Below, in pieces: positions 8,220 through 17,139 of a stretch of 64,000 nucleotides of DNA. Made by a program: the position numbers and the translations under genes. Source of the stretch: Niveispirillum sp. (GTDB taxonomy: Bacteria; Pseudomonadota; Alphaproteobacteria; Azospirillales; Azospirillaceae); assembly GCF_017996735.1 (NCBI RefSeq), contig NZ_JAGOGJ010000020.1:1-64000 (forward strand), given 5' to 3'. Below the pieces are notes generated by a model. It was given only the letters and a program-made list of their open reading frames with translations. It did not search any database and was not told where the DNA came from. Numbering within the stretch: the first letter of the stretch is position 1; every line of letters starts with the position of its first letter.

Positions 8220-9850
8220 TTTGTTTCCCTCGTGGGGATTGCAGCCGCCTTTTGCGCCGCCGAAAAGGCCTCGGCCAGCGTGGCCATCAGCGTCTCGTCG
8301 CCCACCGGCTTCAGCCGCAGGGTTACATCCTTCTTTGCGTACCGTAGAGCGGCGAGATCCTGGACAGCTTCCTGCCAGTCGCCAGTCAGGGTGAGGTCGG
8401 CCGAGGATTGCGGTTCGCCCAGGGCGAAGGACACACCTGCCTCTGGGTCGAAGCGCATCTGCCACCACACGGGCCGGCCTTCCGGGCCGCCGGTCAGCTC
8501 ATAAGCCAGAAGATAGGGGCGCGTGAGCTTGGCCGCGGCGGCCTGTGAAAGCTTGTCGTCGGCCAGAATCCGGTTCATGAGCTGCACATGCCGATAGGAC
8601 ATGAAGCCAGGGGGCGGGCTCGTGGCCGCCCAATCACGCACAGGGCCGAGGTCGATGTCAGACACTTCCGGATAGTTCGCCCGGAAGGCCGGATCGAGGC
8701 CAGCCCCCTCACGGCTGAGATAATGGTCGAGGAAGGCTTGGCAGAAATCATTCACGATGCTGGCCATGCGCTGGCCGTCAATCGGACCGATCATGGCCGC
8801 GAGCACCGGGTCGGCACGCAGTTCGGGCGGGATCAGGCAAAGGTCGGTGAAGGAGAGGTGCGTGGCACCGCTCACCTCCACGCGATGGATATCGGCACGG
8901 GTTCCGGCGGTTGCGAGTCGCTCGTGAAAGAGTTCGGAGTGCGGATGGCTGTTCGTGATACCGAAGGCCGCCAGCAGCAGCGACAAATCGCTGTGCATGA
9001 TCAGCAGGGGAGCATGGCAGTCGCGGTCCAGCATGTCGGCGTCCCACACGCCGCCATCCAGATTGATGCCGGCCCTGACACGCGGGTCGCGCTGCGCCGC
9101 CGATACCGCCGCGCCCCCGCCGAAGGACATGCCGAACGTGCCGAGCCGGTCAAGATCGACGATATCGAGCAGCGCTTTTGCCTTGGCCGGCAGATCGGCC
9201 GCGTGCAGCCGGTCGATGACGTGGATAAAATCCCCTGCCCAAACCCGGAACTGGGTTGCCATCTTCGTTTCATGGCAATTGGTAAGCATCGCGTCCAGCC
9301 GCGTGGCGGGGTCCGGTGCGGAGAATGCCGCAACGTAACTGGGCTTGGCGGCGGTTGCCGTCAGATCCTCCAGAAGCGACGGATGGCATTTGATGGTATC
9401 ACCATTCTCGTGAAGGGTGGCCTGGTCGACATAAGGATGGCTGATGGAGAGAACGACGTAACCGTGGCTGGCGAAATGCTCCACCGGCATGATGTTGGTT
9501 TGCGGGCAGGCGAAGCCCCCATGGGAAAAGATCAGGACCGGCCGCCGTGTTCCCATGAGCGGCGGCGCATCCTCCCAAGCATGCGTGGAAACATCCAGCA
9601 GGGCGGAGATATCGGTGCTGGTCGGGATCAATTTGAAAAATGGCGCTACCTGATGCAGCAGTTCCGCCGGCTTTGCATTGGGGCGCGGCACGCCGTCTTC
9701 CGCCGCCGTCGGGTACCAGGCCCTGACGGGAATGCGCCGCGTTGTGCCGGGACTGAACGTTTCTTCGCGGCTTGTGTCGGTGAGTTCGAAGTCCATCACG
9801 CCGATGCGGTACGGACCCGAGGGCTTCGGCAACTGGATTCTGGCGCTCAT
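8216..9850 (-). CDS. Alpha/beta hydrolase with C-terminal SCP2-like domain
   Basis: 544 residues in two parts. Residues about 10-400 form a PAF-acetylhydrolase/dienelactone-hydrolase-like fold with an oxyanion segment FSHGGF (about 109-113) and nucleophile elbow G-M-S242-F-G-G. Residues about 440-535 resemble an SCP2 or alkyl-sulfatase C-terminal domain (LAYELTGG, then VSFALGEPQSSADLTLTG), a lipid- or hydrophobic-ligand-binding module. No signal peptide is seen. It follows the second receptor by 47 bp and overlaps the oxidase by 4 bp. It probably hydrolyses an ester or amide in a bulky hydrophobic substrate. The domain fusion is unusual; the specificity is inferred. Confidence 0.75.
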   Translation of the reverse strand: MSARIQLPKPSGPYRIGVMDFELTDTSREETFSPGTTRRIPVRAWYPTAAEDGVPRPNAKPAELLHQVAPFFKLIPTSTDISALLDVSTHAWEDAPPLMGTRRPVLIFSHGGFACPQTNIMPVEHFASHGYVVLSISHPYVDQATLHENGDTIKCHPSLLEDLTATAAKPSYVAAFSAPDPATRLDAMLTNCHETKMATQFRVWAGDFIHVIDRLHAADLPAKAKALLDIVDLDRLGTFGMSFGGGAAVSAAQRDPRVRAGINLDGGVWDADMLDRDCHAPLLIMHSDLSLLLAAFGITNSHPHSELFHERLATAGTRADIHRVEVSGATHLSFTDLCLIPPELRADPVLAAMIGPIDGQRMASIVNDFCQAFLDHYLSREGAGLDPAFRANYPEVSDIDLGPVRDWAATSPPPGFMSYRHVQLMNRILADDKLSQAAAAKLTRPYLLAYELTGGPEGRPVWWQMRFDPEAGVSFALGEPQSSADLTLTGDWQEAVQDLAALRYAKKDVTLRLKPVGDETLMATLAEAFSAAQKAAAIPTRETK

Positions 9851-9897
9851 TGGTCGGTCTTTCTGCCGTGGGATCGATGGCGGGCGGTTTCCCCCGT

Positions 9898-12111
9898 CTA
9901 GAAATACCAGCCTGCCGTCAAGCCGATGGTGCGGGGCCGGAGGATCGTCACCTGGGCGGGCCCCCCGAGTGATGACAAAGCTGTCGCAGCACTCAACTGC
10001 GCGCGCTTGTCGAACAGGTTGTGGACATAGGCCTGCAGATTGACCTCCCCGAGTGTGATCCCGGCCCGTATATCGGTCAGATTATAGGCCGGCAGGCGAT
10101 ATTGCGGCAGGCCGGCATTGGCGTCGAAGCTGGCCGTACGTTTGCCGGCGTAACGCCATGTTGCACCGATGGTGGGCTGAAGATCACTCTGTCGAAAGAC
10201 GTAATCGGCGTTGATGCTGGCCGTGAAACGGGCGGCGTTGGGCAGCCGCTCGCCCTTCCTGGCGCCCAGTGCCGCGTCCGCACGGTCTAGGGCGCCGTCA
10301 TTATAGGCGAAAGCCCCGCTCAGGGTCAGCCCAGCGGTGGGGCGCGCGGTCAATGCCAGTTCCGCTCCCTTGATGTGGGCACCGCCGCCGCTGTTCTGAA
10401 TGGCCGAGACACCATCCACAACCGTGGCCAACTGAATATCCTGCCAGTCGATATAGAAGACAGACCCGTCCAGCGAAAAACGGCGATCGGAGGTTTCCGC
10501 CTTCAGGCCGCCCTGGTAGCTGCGGAGCGTGTCGGAAGAGAAGGCCGGCGGCGCCACCAGCGCGCCGGTCGTCGGGTTGATTTTTGCGATATTCGGGCCT
10601 CCGGGGCGGAAGCCGGTGGCGTAACTCGCATAGGCCATGACATTATCGTTGAAGCGGTAGCGTCCGCTGACGAGATATGTGGTCACACCCTCGTCCGATT
10701 TCGCCGCCGGGGCCGAGGGCACAAGCAGGCCGGTGGAGTTTTGCGCGTATTTCTGGTCATTCTGTGCCCAGCGGATGCCGCCGGTCACGTCGAACCTGTC
10801 CGTGAGATGCCAGGTCAGGTCGCCGAAAAACGCATATTCCCGGTAGAGGCTGGGCGCGGTCGCATTTGCCAGATTGATCGGCAATTCCACAAGCCCGGTG
10901 CCGTAGGCCGGGAGTCCGGATCGCACCGACGCGTCCTCATGCGTATAGAAACCGCCGAGCTGCCATTCGAACCGGTCACCCGTCGGTGATGCCAGCCGCG
11001 CCTCCTCGGTGAATTTCCGCATAAGATACGTGGTCTCATTACCGACGGCGATCGCAGGTATGCCCAGGCTTTGCAGCAACGGTGCATAAAGCGCTGAATT
11101 GTCAGCAAGCTGATAGCGCTTGGTCTTCTGATAGCCGGTGATCGAGGTCAGCGTGGCGCCGCCGAAATCGTAGGAAATCGTGCCGCTATAGACGCGGAAG
11201 GTGGAGGTGAAGCCCTCCACCAGCGGATGAGACTGAAGGAGCGGATCGTTGAGCGGCTGGCCCTGGAGCGTGTAATCGGCATAGGCATTGCCGTCACGAC
11301 GGATATCCTGGCCGAAGCCGGTAAGGCGAATGGTGAGGCCCTCGGCCGGCTCGATCAGGATATCCGCACGCCCGCCATCGACCCTGGTGGCGTCGACATT
11401 CCTGTCCCCGGTCATGGCATTGTCGAAATAACCGCCTGGCCTGGAATGGAAGCCGCTGGCGCGCACTGCGACCTTGTCGGTCACGATCGGTATATTCACG
11501 ACCCCATTGCCGTTATAGCTGGCGTTGCCGTGACGCGTGGCGGAAGCCCCGGCCTGGACACTGCCCCCGAAGGTGCGCAGCGAAGGCTGGCTGGTCACAT
11601 ATTTGAGCACGCCGCCCATCGAACTGGCGCCGTACAGCGTGCCTTGCGGCCCCCGCAATACCTCCACGCGGTCAAGATCGAAAAGGGCGACATCCGTCAC
11701 GAACGTGCTGGAGCCGCCATAGACGGTGCTGGAGCCATAGGGAATATCGTCGACATAGATGCCGACGGTGGGGCCGACATCGACGCCGGTGGTGACACCG
11801 CGCATGCTGATCCCACCCAGGCCCGCGCCCTGGCCGGTGACTTGCAGCCCCGGCACGGTGTTGGCGAAATCGACAAGTTGCGTCGCGCCCAGCTTTTCCA
11901 GGTCCGTCGCCGTGACGGCGGTCACCGATTGCGGGGTGTCGATCAGCCGCTCGTACCGCTTCTGGGCGGTGACGATGATCTCGGTGAGTTCGAAATTCTC
12001 TTCGGAACCCGGCGTCCCATCGACATTCTGCGCTATCGCCGGTGTGGCGATCAGCAGGGTGGCCCCGCACAGGAGCAAGGCCTTCCGCCTTTTGAACAAA
12101 TCCGCAGCCAT
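9898..12111 (-). CDS. TonB-dependent outer-membrane receptor
   Basis: 737 residues. A signal peptide (ALLLCGATLLIATPAIAQ) is followed by a TonB-box-like TEIIVTAQKRYERL, the plug with RVEVLRGPQGTLYGASSMGG, and a beta-barrel ending in Trp-Tyr-Phe. It is the first gene of a four-gene minus-strand operon with the SCP2-type hydrolase, the FAD oxidase and the MFS carrier, so it most likely imports their substrate. The start at 12111 follows GGGGGATAACA. A strong operator (12166-12184) lies 55-73 bp upstream. Confidence 0.92.
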   Translation of the reverse strand: MAADLFKRRKALLLCGATLLIATPAIAQNVDGTPGSEENFELTEIIVTAQKRYERLIDTPQSVTAVTATDLEKLGATQLVDFANTVPGLQVTGQGAGLGGISMRGVTTGVDVGPTVGIYVDDIPYGSSTVYGGSSTFVTDVALFDLDRVEVLRGPQGTLYGASSMGGVLKYVTSQPSLRTFGGSVQAGASATRHGNASYNGNGVVNIPIVTDKVAVRASGFHSRPGGYFDNAMTGDRNVDATRVDGGRADILIEPAEGLTIRLTGFGQDIRRDGNAYADYTLQGQPLNDPLLQSHPLVEGFTSTFRVYSGTISYDFGGATLTSITGYQKTKRYQLADNSALYAPLLQSLGIPAIAVGNETTYLMRKFTEEARLASPTGDRFEWQLGGFYTHEDASVRSGLPAYGTGLVELPINLANATAPSLYREYAFFGDLTWHLTDRFDVTGGIRWAQNDQKYAQNSTGLLVPSAPAAKSDEGVTTYLVSGRYRFNDNVMAYASYATGFRPGGPNIAKINPTTGALVAPPAFSSDTLRSYQGGLKAETSDRRFSLDGSVFYIDWQDIQLATVVDGVSAIQNSGGGAHIKGAELALTARPTAGLTLSGAFAYNDGALDRADAALGARKGERLPNAARFTASINADYVFRQSDLQPTIGATWRYAGKRTASFDANAGLPQYRLPAYNLTDIRAGITLGEVNLQAYVHNLFDKRAQLSAATALSSLGGPAQVTILRPRTIGLTAGWYF

Positions 12112-12165
12112 TGTTATCCCCCTGTTCAGGTGATCGAGCCGTTAGGCTTCTTATCGGCATATTAG

Positions 12166-12184
12166 ATACAGCGCTGTACTGTAT
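12166..12184. promoter_or_regulatory. TetR-type operator, site A
   Basis: ATACAGCGCTGTACTGTAT: outer arms ATACAG and CTGTAT with a 7-bp spacer, containing the perfect palindrome TACAGCGCTGTA at 12167-12178. It lies in the promoter of the receptor operon reading leftward. Confidence 0.65.
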
Positions 12185-12369
12185 TTTTTGTTCGATGCAT
12201 GCGTCAAGCGGAATCGGACGCACCATGCTGCATGGAGGTTAGAGATATTGGGTTTGAGCCCTTGTCGGACGTCGCAGGATTTTGATGCAAGAATGCACGT
12301 CCGTACGGTTCTCCTCCGCCGGTACGGGCCCGGTGGGCGCGGAGGCCGCCAAAGTCACCGGAAAGGTTG

Positions 12370-12388
12370 CGGACAGCGGCGCTGTCCG
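12370..12388 (-). terminator. Possible stem-loop after the amidohydrolase
   Basis: CGGACAGC-GGC-GCTGTCCG forms an 8-bp GC stem about 72 bp past the amidohydrolase stop. There is no T-run, so termination is only a possibility. Confidence 0.3.
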
Positions 12389-12459
12389 GTGCGTCCACTG
12401 TCCGTTCAGGTCATAAGGCCCTTGGGCGACCTGCGCTATTGCGAAGCCGCGGGCGTCGC

Positions 12460-13698
12460 TTACAGGCTGTTCTTGACGATCTCGCCATTGCGCATGATCA
12501 GGTCGAGCTTGCGGCCATTGGCGGCGAGCAGGCCGATCTCCCGCAGGGGATCGCCATCGACGACGATCAGATCCGCATAGGCACCCGGCTTGACGCAGCC
12601 GAGCTGGCCTTCCTGCATCAATATCTCGGCACCCATAGAGGTGGCCTGGCGCAGCATTTCCAGCGGGGTGAAGACCTGTTGGCGCAGTTCGAACTCACGG
12701 CATTGCTGATCATAGGTCGAAGCGAGAAGGTCGGTGCCGAAGCCGATCTTGATCCCCGCATCACGCATATGTTGCAGCCCCTCGATCGCCGAGTCCGCCG
12801 CGACCTTGAGCTTGGTCATGCTGTCGGGCGTCATGCCGAGCTTCGCGCCGACCTCCATCGTTGCGAAGATCACCGCCATGGTCGGCACGACATAGGCGCC
12901 GCGCTCGGCGACGAACCGGGCTGTCTCGGCATCCATCAGCGTCCCATGCTCGATGCAGCGGACACCGAACTCGATCGACCGGCGGATGGCGCTGACCGGA
13001 TGACAATGGGCCGACACATAGGTGCGGCGCTCGGTGCATTCATTGACGATCGCCCGGATTTCGTCCTCGCGGAACTGGTTCATCCACATGGGATCGCTGG
13101 GCGACATCACCCCGCCGGACGCGACGATCTTGATGCAATGGGCGCCGCGTCGAAGTTCTTCGCGGGCGGCCTTGATGCATTCATCGACGCCGTCGACCAC
13201 CACGCCGCCCCAGTTCATCGCGCCGCAAGAGCAATAGCCATGGGTATGGTGCTTCTCGTTGGGCAGACGGTAGTCGACATGCCCCCCGGTCATCGACAGG
13301 ACCTTGCCGGCATAGAAGAAGCGTGGGCCGCGGATCAGCCCATCCTGGATCGCCGCAGCCAGCGGATAGTCGCCGCCGCCGATATCGCGGACAGTGGTGA
13401 ACCCGCAATCCAGCGCGTGGCTGAGCTTTCTTGCGGCATAGGCCGTCCGGTAGGGGGCGTCGCGACCGTCCACGACCTTTGCGTTGAAGTCGGAAAAATA
13501 GGCATGGATGTGCAGGTCGATCAGCCCCGGCATCAGCGTTTTGCCGGCTGCGTCGAGCCGCACGGCATCCTGAACGGCAATCGGTCCCGGCGAGATTTCA
13601 CGGATGCGTTCGCCCTCCACCAGTATGGACATGCCCTCCGCGCACTCTTCATTGAAGCCATCAAAGATGCGTGCGTTCTCGATCAGGACCAGACTCAT
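12460..13698 (-). CDS. Imidazolonepropionase-like amidohydrolase (Xaa-Pro dipeptidase/COG1228 type)
   Basis: 412 residues from the ATG at 13698, preceded by AGGGAGGAAAG. The metal-site pattern of the amidohydrolase superfamily is complete: H63-x-H65 in GLIDLHIHAYF, a Lys in IKIVASGG that would be carboxylated, histidines in SAHCHP and CIEHG, and the Asp in GFGTDLLA. Close families hydrolyse peptides and N-acyl or cyclic amides, including Xaa-Pro, Xaa-Arg and N-methyl or N-acyl amino acid dipeptides. No signal peptide, so cytoplasmic. It is transcribed alone toward the receptor, with operator site B 65-83 bp upstream. It may release N-methyl amino acids for the sarcosine-oxidase system; that is inference. 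Confidence 0.85.
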   Translation of the reverse strand: MSLVLIENARIFDGFNEECAEGMSILVEGERIREISPGPIAVQDAVRLDAAGKTLMPGLIDLHIHAYFSDFNAKVVDGRDAPYRTAYAARKLSHALDCGFTTVRDIGGGDYPLAAAIQDGLIRGPRFFYAGKVLSMTGGHVDYRLPNEKHHTHGYCSCGAMNWGGVVVDGVDECIKAAREELRRGAHCIKIVASGGVMSPSDPMWMNQFREDEIRAIVNECTERRTYVSAHCHPVSAIRRSIEFGVRCIEHGTLMDAETARFVAERGAYVVPTMAVIFATMEVGAKLGMTPDSMTKLKVAADSAIEGLQHMRDAGIKIGFGTDLLASTYDQQCREFELRQQVFTPLEMLRQATSMGAEILMQEGQLGCVKPGAYADLIVVDGDPLREIGLLAANGRKLDLIMRNGEIVKNSL

Positions 13699-13762
13699 GC
13701 TTTCCTCCCTCGGCGTTGGGCCGGACGGAATGATAGGTGGGGGTGTCGGGGGAATCAATAAA

Positions 13763-13781
13763 ATACAGTATTGAACTGAAT
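13763..13781. promoter_or_regulatory. TetR-type operator, site B
   Basis: ATACAGTATTGAACTGAAT: arms ATACAG and CTGAAT, spacer 7. It sits between the amidohydrolase (minus) and tetR (plus) and could serve both promoters, including autoregulation. Confidence 0.6.
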
Positions 13782-13956
13782 CTGGTGCGCAGCTAGGCTG
13801 GCAGCTCGATGAATGTCACCGGTAGCGGCTGGCTCCACAAGCCAATCAATGGCGGCGGATGCACGTCTTTATCGACTGCACGGGTGTTTGTTGACGATGG
13901 CCGGTGGCTTTGCCAATGTCCGGCAAGGTCTATTCGCGGGACAGTTGGGACATAAG

Positions 13957-14598
13957 ATGAAGAAGGACATGCCGGAGACCGATCCGATTGACACCTCCGT
14001 GACCAAGCGGCCCCGCCGCGCGCCGTCAGGGCCACGGTTGGGGCGGGAGGATTGGGTTTTGGCGGCCAAGAAGGTCCTGATGGCGCGGGGCATCGAGGCG
14101 GTGAAGGTCGACCGGCTGGCCAAGGATTTCGGTGTCACACGGGGCAGCTTCTACTGGCATTTCAAAAGCCGGGGAGACCTGTTGCAGGCGCTGCTGACCT
14201 ATTGGGGCGATACCAATACCACGGCCCTGCGTACCGCCATCCAGGGCAACCGTGGCGATGGTATGGCCCAGTTCAAGGCGATCATCCGCATCTGGGTCGA
14301 AGAAAAGGATTTCTCCCCCAGTTTCGATATGGCTGTCCGCGATTGGGCACGCCATTCCAAGACGGCGGCGGCCCTGTTGCGCAAGGTGGATGACGAACGC
14401 ATCCAGCTGTTCAGCGACATCTTCCGCAATCTGGGTTATGACGACGCGGAAAGTGGCGTACGCGCCCGTGTGCTTTATTTCCATCAGGTCGGTTACTATG
14501 CCCTGGCCATCAAGGAAACCCGGGCGGAGCGCACGGCCACCCTGCCGCTGTATTATAAGATCCTGACAGGCCTGATGCCGCCCGACAGCCTTATTTAG
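13957..14598 (+). CDS. TetR-family transcriptional regulator
   Basis: 213 residues. The N-terminal HTH (about residues 30-80) contains the family pattern VDRLAKDFGVTRGSFYWHFKSRGDLLQAL; the C-terminal domain is the ligand- and dimer-forming part. The frame is open from 13813, but the ATG at 13957 with GGGACATAAG upstream gives a normal N terminus. It is the only regulator among the genes that carry the 19-bp palindrome and has a copy (13763-13781) in its own upstream region, so it is the best candidate for binding all sites, probably as a repressor released by a substrate or intermediate. Direct binding is inferred. Confidence 0.88.
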   Translation: MKKDMPETDPIDTSVTKRPRRAPSGPRLGREDWVLAAKKVLMARGIEAVKVDRLAKDFGVTRGSFYWHFKSRGDLLQALLTYWGDTNTTALRTAIQGNRGDGMAQFKAIIRIWVEEKDFSPSFDMAVRDWARHSKTAAALLRKVDDERIQLFSDIFRNLGYDDAESGVRARVLYFHQVGYYALAIKETRAERTATLPLYYKILTGLMPPDSLI

Positions 14599-14633
14599 CG
14601 CCTTGTCGGGGAAGGGCGGCGTAACGGTCCTTT

Positions 14634-14659
14634 GCCTCCCCCGCGCGAACGGGGGAGGC
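14634..14659. terminator. Candidate bidirectional stem-loop between tetR and purU
   Basis: GCCTCCCCC, an 8-nt loop and GGGGGAGGC form a 9-bp GC stem between the convergent ends of tetR (14598) and purU (14706). A second arm pair, CCCGACA/TGTCGGG, spans the tetR stop (14581-14610). No clear T-run follows. Confidence 0.45.
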
Positions 14660-14705
14660 CATTTCCGCGAGTGACGGGAGCCAGGCCTGGGCGTCGTCAC
14701 CTCAG

Positions 14706-15566
14706 TCACGCGAAGACGACAGTCTTCTGGCCGTTCAGAATGATGCGATGCTCCGCATGCCATCGCACGGCGCGGGCCAGCACTGTGCATTCGATATCGC
14801 GGCCGATCTCCACCAGGCGCTCTGCCGTCTGGCTGTGGTTCACCCGTTCCACACCCTGTTCGATGATGGGGCCTTCATCCAGGTCGGTGGTCACGTAATG
14901 GGCCGTGGCGCCGATCAGCTTCACGCCACGCATGTGCGCTTGATGATAGGGCTTGGCGCCCTTGAAACTGGGCAGAAAGGAATGGTGGATGTTGATGCAG
15001 CGGCCGGCCAGGGCGGCACACAGGTCGGGTGACAGAATCTGCATATAGCGGGCGAGCACCACCAGATCGGCCCGGGACTGGCGTACCAGTTCCAGGAATT
15101 GGCCCTCCTGCTGTGCCTTGCTGCTGCCGGTGACCGGCAAATGGTGATAGGGCAGGCCGCTCCATTCCACAAAGGACCGCATGTCGGCATGGTTGGAGAC
15201 GACGCCGACCACCTCCACTGGCAGCAGCCCGGATCGCCACCGGTGCAGCAGGTCGAACAGGCAATGGCCGAAGCGGGAGACGGCGATCAGGACGCGGGGG
15301 CGGACGGTCATGTCGAACAGCGTCCAGTTCATGTCGAAACGGTTCCCCACGGCTGCGAAGGCCCGCTCGATCCCCGCCAAGTCCGTCGTTCCGTCCTCCA
15401 GCCGGAATTCTACCCGCATATAGAAGGTGTCGGTATCCGGGTCGTTGAACTGGTTGGACTCCACGATGGACGCGCCATGGTCGGCCAGGAAGCCGGAGAC
15501 ATTGGCGACGATGCCCCGCTGGTCGGGGCATTTCAAGATCAGGGCGGACGTGGAAAGCGTGGACAT
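14706..15566 (-). CDS. purU: Formyltetrahydrofolate deformylase
   Basis: 286 residues. An N-terminal ACT domain (LKCPDQRGIVANVSGFLADHGASI) is followed by a formyltransferase-fold catalytic domain with NIHHSFLPSFKGAKPYHQA and the HYVTTDLDEGPII segment carrying the active-site Asp. It hydrolyses 10-formyl-THF to formate and THF in the cytoplasm. purU is a common companion of sarcosine oxidase operons, where it clears one-carbon units loaded on THF by demethylation. It diverges from soxB with operator sites C and D in between, and faces tetR convergently. The ATG at 15566 begins MSTLSTSAL; upstream in-frame sequence lies in the promoter region. Confidence 0.95.
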   Translation of the reverse strand: MSTLSTSALILKCPDQRGIVANVSGFLADHGASIVESNQFNDPDTDTFYMRVEFRLEDGTTDLAGIERAFAAVGNRFDMNWTLFDMTVRPRVLIAVSRFGHCLFDLLHRWRSGLLPVEVVGVVSNHADMRSFVEWSGLPYHHLPVTGSSKAQQEGQFLELVRQSRADLVVLARYMQILSPDLCAALAGRCINIHHSFLPSFKGAKPYHQAHMRGVKLIGATAHYVTTDLDEGPIIEQGVERVNHSQTAERLVEIGRDIECTVLARAVRWHAEHRIILNGQKTVVFA

Positions 15567-15697
15567 GAGCCGGGTACTCCGCAGGAATTGAATGGAGGTC
15601 TGGACCCGGTGGCGCCGATCATCCAGGTGGCGGCGCATCCTTATTGCCGCCGTCCGTGGCACAAGGTCGGCAGCCGGTGTCCAGGTCAGATAATCCA

Positions 15698-15716
15698 GTA
15701 CAGTATTGTATTGTGA
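15698..15716. promoter_or_regulatory. TetR-type operator, site C
   Basis: GTACAGTATTGTATTGTGA keeps TACAGTATTG and the central TTG; the right arm is degenerate. It is 132-150 bp upstream of the purU start. Confidence 0.5.
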
Positions 15717-15844
15717 TCCGATGTCAATGCCCTCTCGCGCGCCCGTGCCGACCGGCGGGACACGGCCGTGCCTGCGTGCATAGCGCGCCGTGGAAACGTT
15801 ATGATGCCCCTTGTCAGCCGGTCCGGTTTGTTCTAGCGTCTTAA

Positions 15845-15863
15845 AAACAGTTCTGTATGGAAT
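15845..15863. promoter_or_regulatory. TetR-type operator, site D
   Basis: AAACAGTTCTGTATGGAAT matches the left arm and centre (CAG..CTGTA). It ends 18 bp before the soxB start, where bound repressor would block initiation. Confidence 0.45.
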
Positions 15864-15880
15864 GGAAAGAGGCGAGTCGA

Positions 15881-17131
15881 ATGAGTAGCTACTCGGCTTG
15901 GGGCTTGCTGCGGCATGGGCTGGGCGCGCGGGATTGGGCGCCGGCATGGCGCGATGCGACGCCCCGCAAGCGCTACAAGGTCGTCGTCATCGGCGGCGGC
16001 GGCCACGGTCTCGCCACCGCCTATTACCTGGCGAAGAACCATGGAATCCGTGACGTGGCGGTGCTGGAGAAGGCGTGGATCGGCGGCGGCAATACGGGCC
16101 GCAACACCACCATCGTCCGTTCCAACTACTATTACCCGGAAAGTGCCGCCCTCTACGAAATGTCGCTGAAGCTGTACGAGGGGCTGTCACGGGACCTGAA
16201 CTACAACATCATGCTGAGCCAGCGCGGCATTGTCACGGTGGCGCACAGCCGGCACGAGCTTGAGGTGGTGCAGCGCTGGGCCGGGGCTATCCGGGCCAAC
16301 GGCATCGACAGCGACCTGCTGACCCCGGCGGAGATCGCCCGACTGGCACCCATCTTCGACACCAGTCCGCAGGCCCGCTACCCCGTCTGGGGCGGCTTCA
16401 TCCAGAGGCGTGGCGGGACTGCGCGCCATGATGCGGTGGCCTGGGGCTACGCCCGCGCTGCCAGCGCCCTGGGCGTGGACATTGTCCAGAACTGCGAAGT
16501 CAACGCCATCCGCCGTGGTGCGGACGGGCGCGTGACGGGAGTGGGCACCACGCGCGGCGAGATCGAGGCCGACTGTGTGGTGATGTCGGTGGCCGGTCAC
16601 AGCACTGTCCTGGCCGACATGGCGGGATTCCGCCTGCCGGTGACCAGCTACGCCCTGCAGGCCATGGTGTCGGAACCGGTGAAGCCCCTGCTGGACGTGG
16701 TCATCCTGTCGCTTGCCACCGGCGTCTATGTCAGCCAGAGCGACAAGGGGGAGATGGTCCTTGGCGGCGCACTGGATCTCTACAATTCCTATGGCCAGCG
16801 CGGCAACCTGCCCACGGCTGTGAATGTCGCCGGGGCGGCGGTGGAACAATATCCCGCGCTCGGCCGCCTGCGCATGCTGCGGCAATGGGCCGGCATCGTT
16901 GACGTGGTGCAGGACAGCAGCCCCATCCTGGGCGAAACCCCCGTGCCCGGCCTGTTCATCAATTGCGGCTGGGGGACGGGCGGTTTCAAGGCCATCCCGG
17001 CCGGCGGCTGGCTGATGGCCCACCATATCGCGACCGGCAGTCCCCATGCCGTCGCCGCCCCCTTCTCCCTGCGGCGCTTCACAACCGGCGCCCTGATCGA
17101 TGAAGCCGCCGCCGCCGGCATCGCGCATTAG
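15881..17131 (+). CDS. soxB: Sarcosine oxidase beta subunit (SoxB)
   Basis: 416 residues from ATG 15881 (MSSYSAWGLL), preceded by AAAGAGG. Typical heterotetrameric sarcosine oxidase beta subunit: an FAD-binding GGGGHGLATAYYLA motif near residue 40, WIGGGNTGRNTTIVRSNYY, and RRGGTARHDAVAWGYARAA, whose His (about 183) corresponds to the residue covalently carrying FMN in characterised enzymes. With SoxA, SoxD and SoxG it oxidises sarcosine to glycine, giving 5,10-methylene-THF and peroxide. An alternative in-frame ATG at 15857 overlaps operator D and is less likely. First gene of soxBDAG-folD. Confidence 0.95.
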   Translation: MSSYSAWGLLRHGLGARDWAPAWRDATPRKRYKVVVIGGGGHGLATAYYLAKNHGIRDVAVLEKAWIGGGNTGRNTTIVRSNYYYPESAALYEMSLKLYEGLSRDLNYNIMLSQRGIVTVAHSRHELEVVQRWAGAIRANGIDSDLLTPAEIARLAPIFDTSPQARYPVWGGFIQRRGGTARHDAVAWGYARAASALGVDIVQNCEVNAIRRGADGRVTGVGTTRGEIEADCVVMSVAGHSTVLADMAGFRLPVTSYALQAMVSEPVKPLLDVVILSLATGVYVSQSDKGEMVLGGALDLYNSYGQRGNLPTAVNVAGAAVEQYPALGRLRMLRQWAGIVDVVQDSSPILGETPVPGLFINCGWGTGGFKAIPAGGWLMAHHIATGSPHAVAAPFSLRRFTTGALIDEAAAAGIAH

Positions 17132-17139
17132 AGGTCATC

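Larger units (their letters stand above)
12112..12459. other. Intergenic region between receptor and amidohydrolase
   Basis: 348 bp without a recognisable gene. It holds operator site A near the receptor and a GC stem-loop at 12370-12388. Short open frames on both strands match nothing I know. Confidence 0.6.
15567..15880. other. Divergent purU-soxB promoter region
   Basis: 314 bp with no gene. It carries operator copies C (purU side) and D (soxB side), implying joint control of both directions. I see no glycine-riboswitch-like fold by eye. Confidence 0.6.

Noticed and set aside
12188..12580. Plus-strand frame between receptor and amidohydrolase
   Set aside because: Arg-rich, overlaps the amidohydrolase end and has no domain.
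15567..15880. Glycine or THF riboswitch before soxB or purU
   Set aside because: The one-carbon context made this worth looking for, but I see no conserved core; the palindromes explain regulation better.
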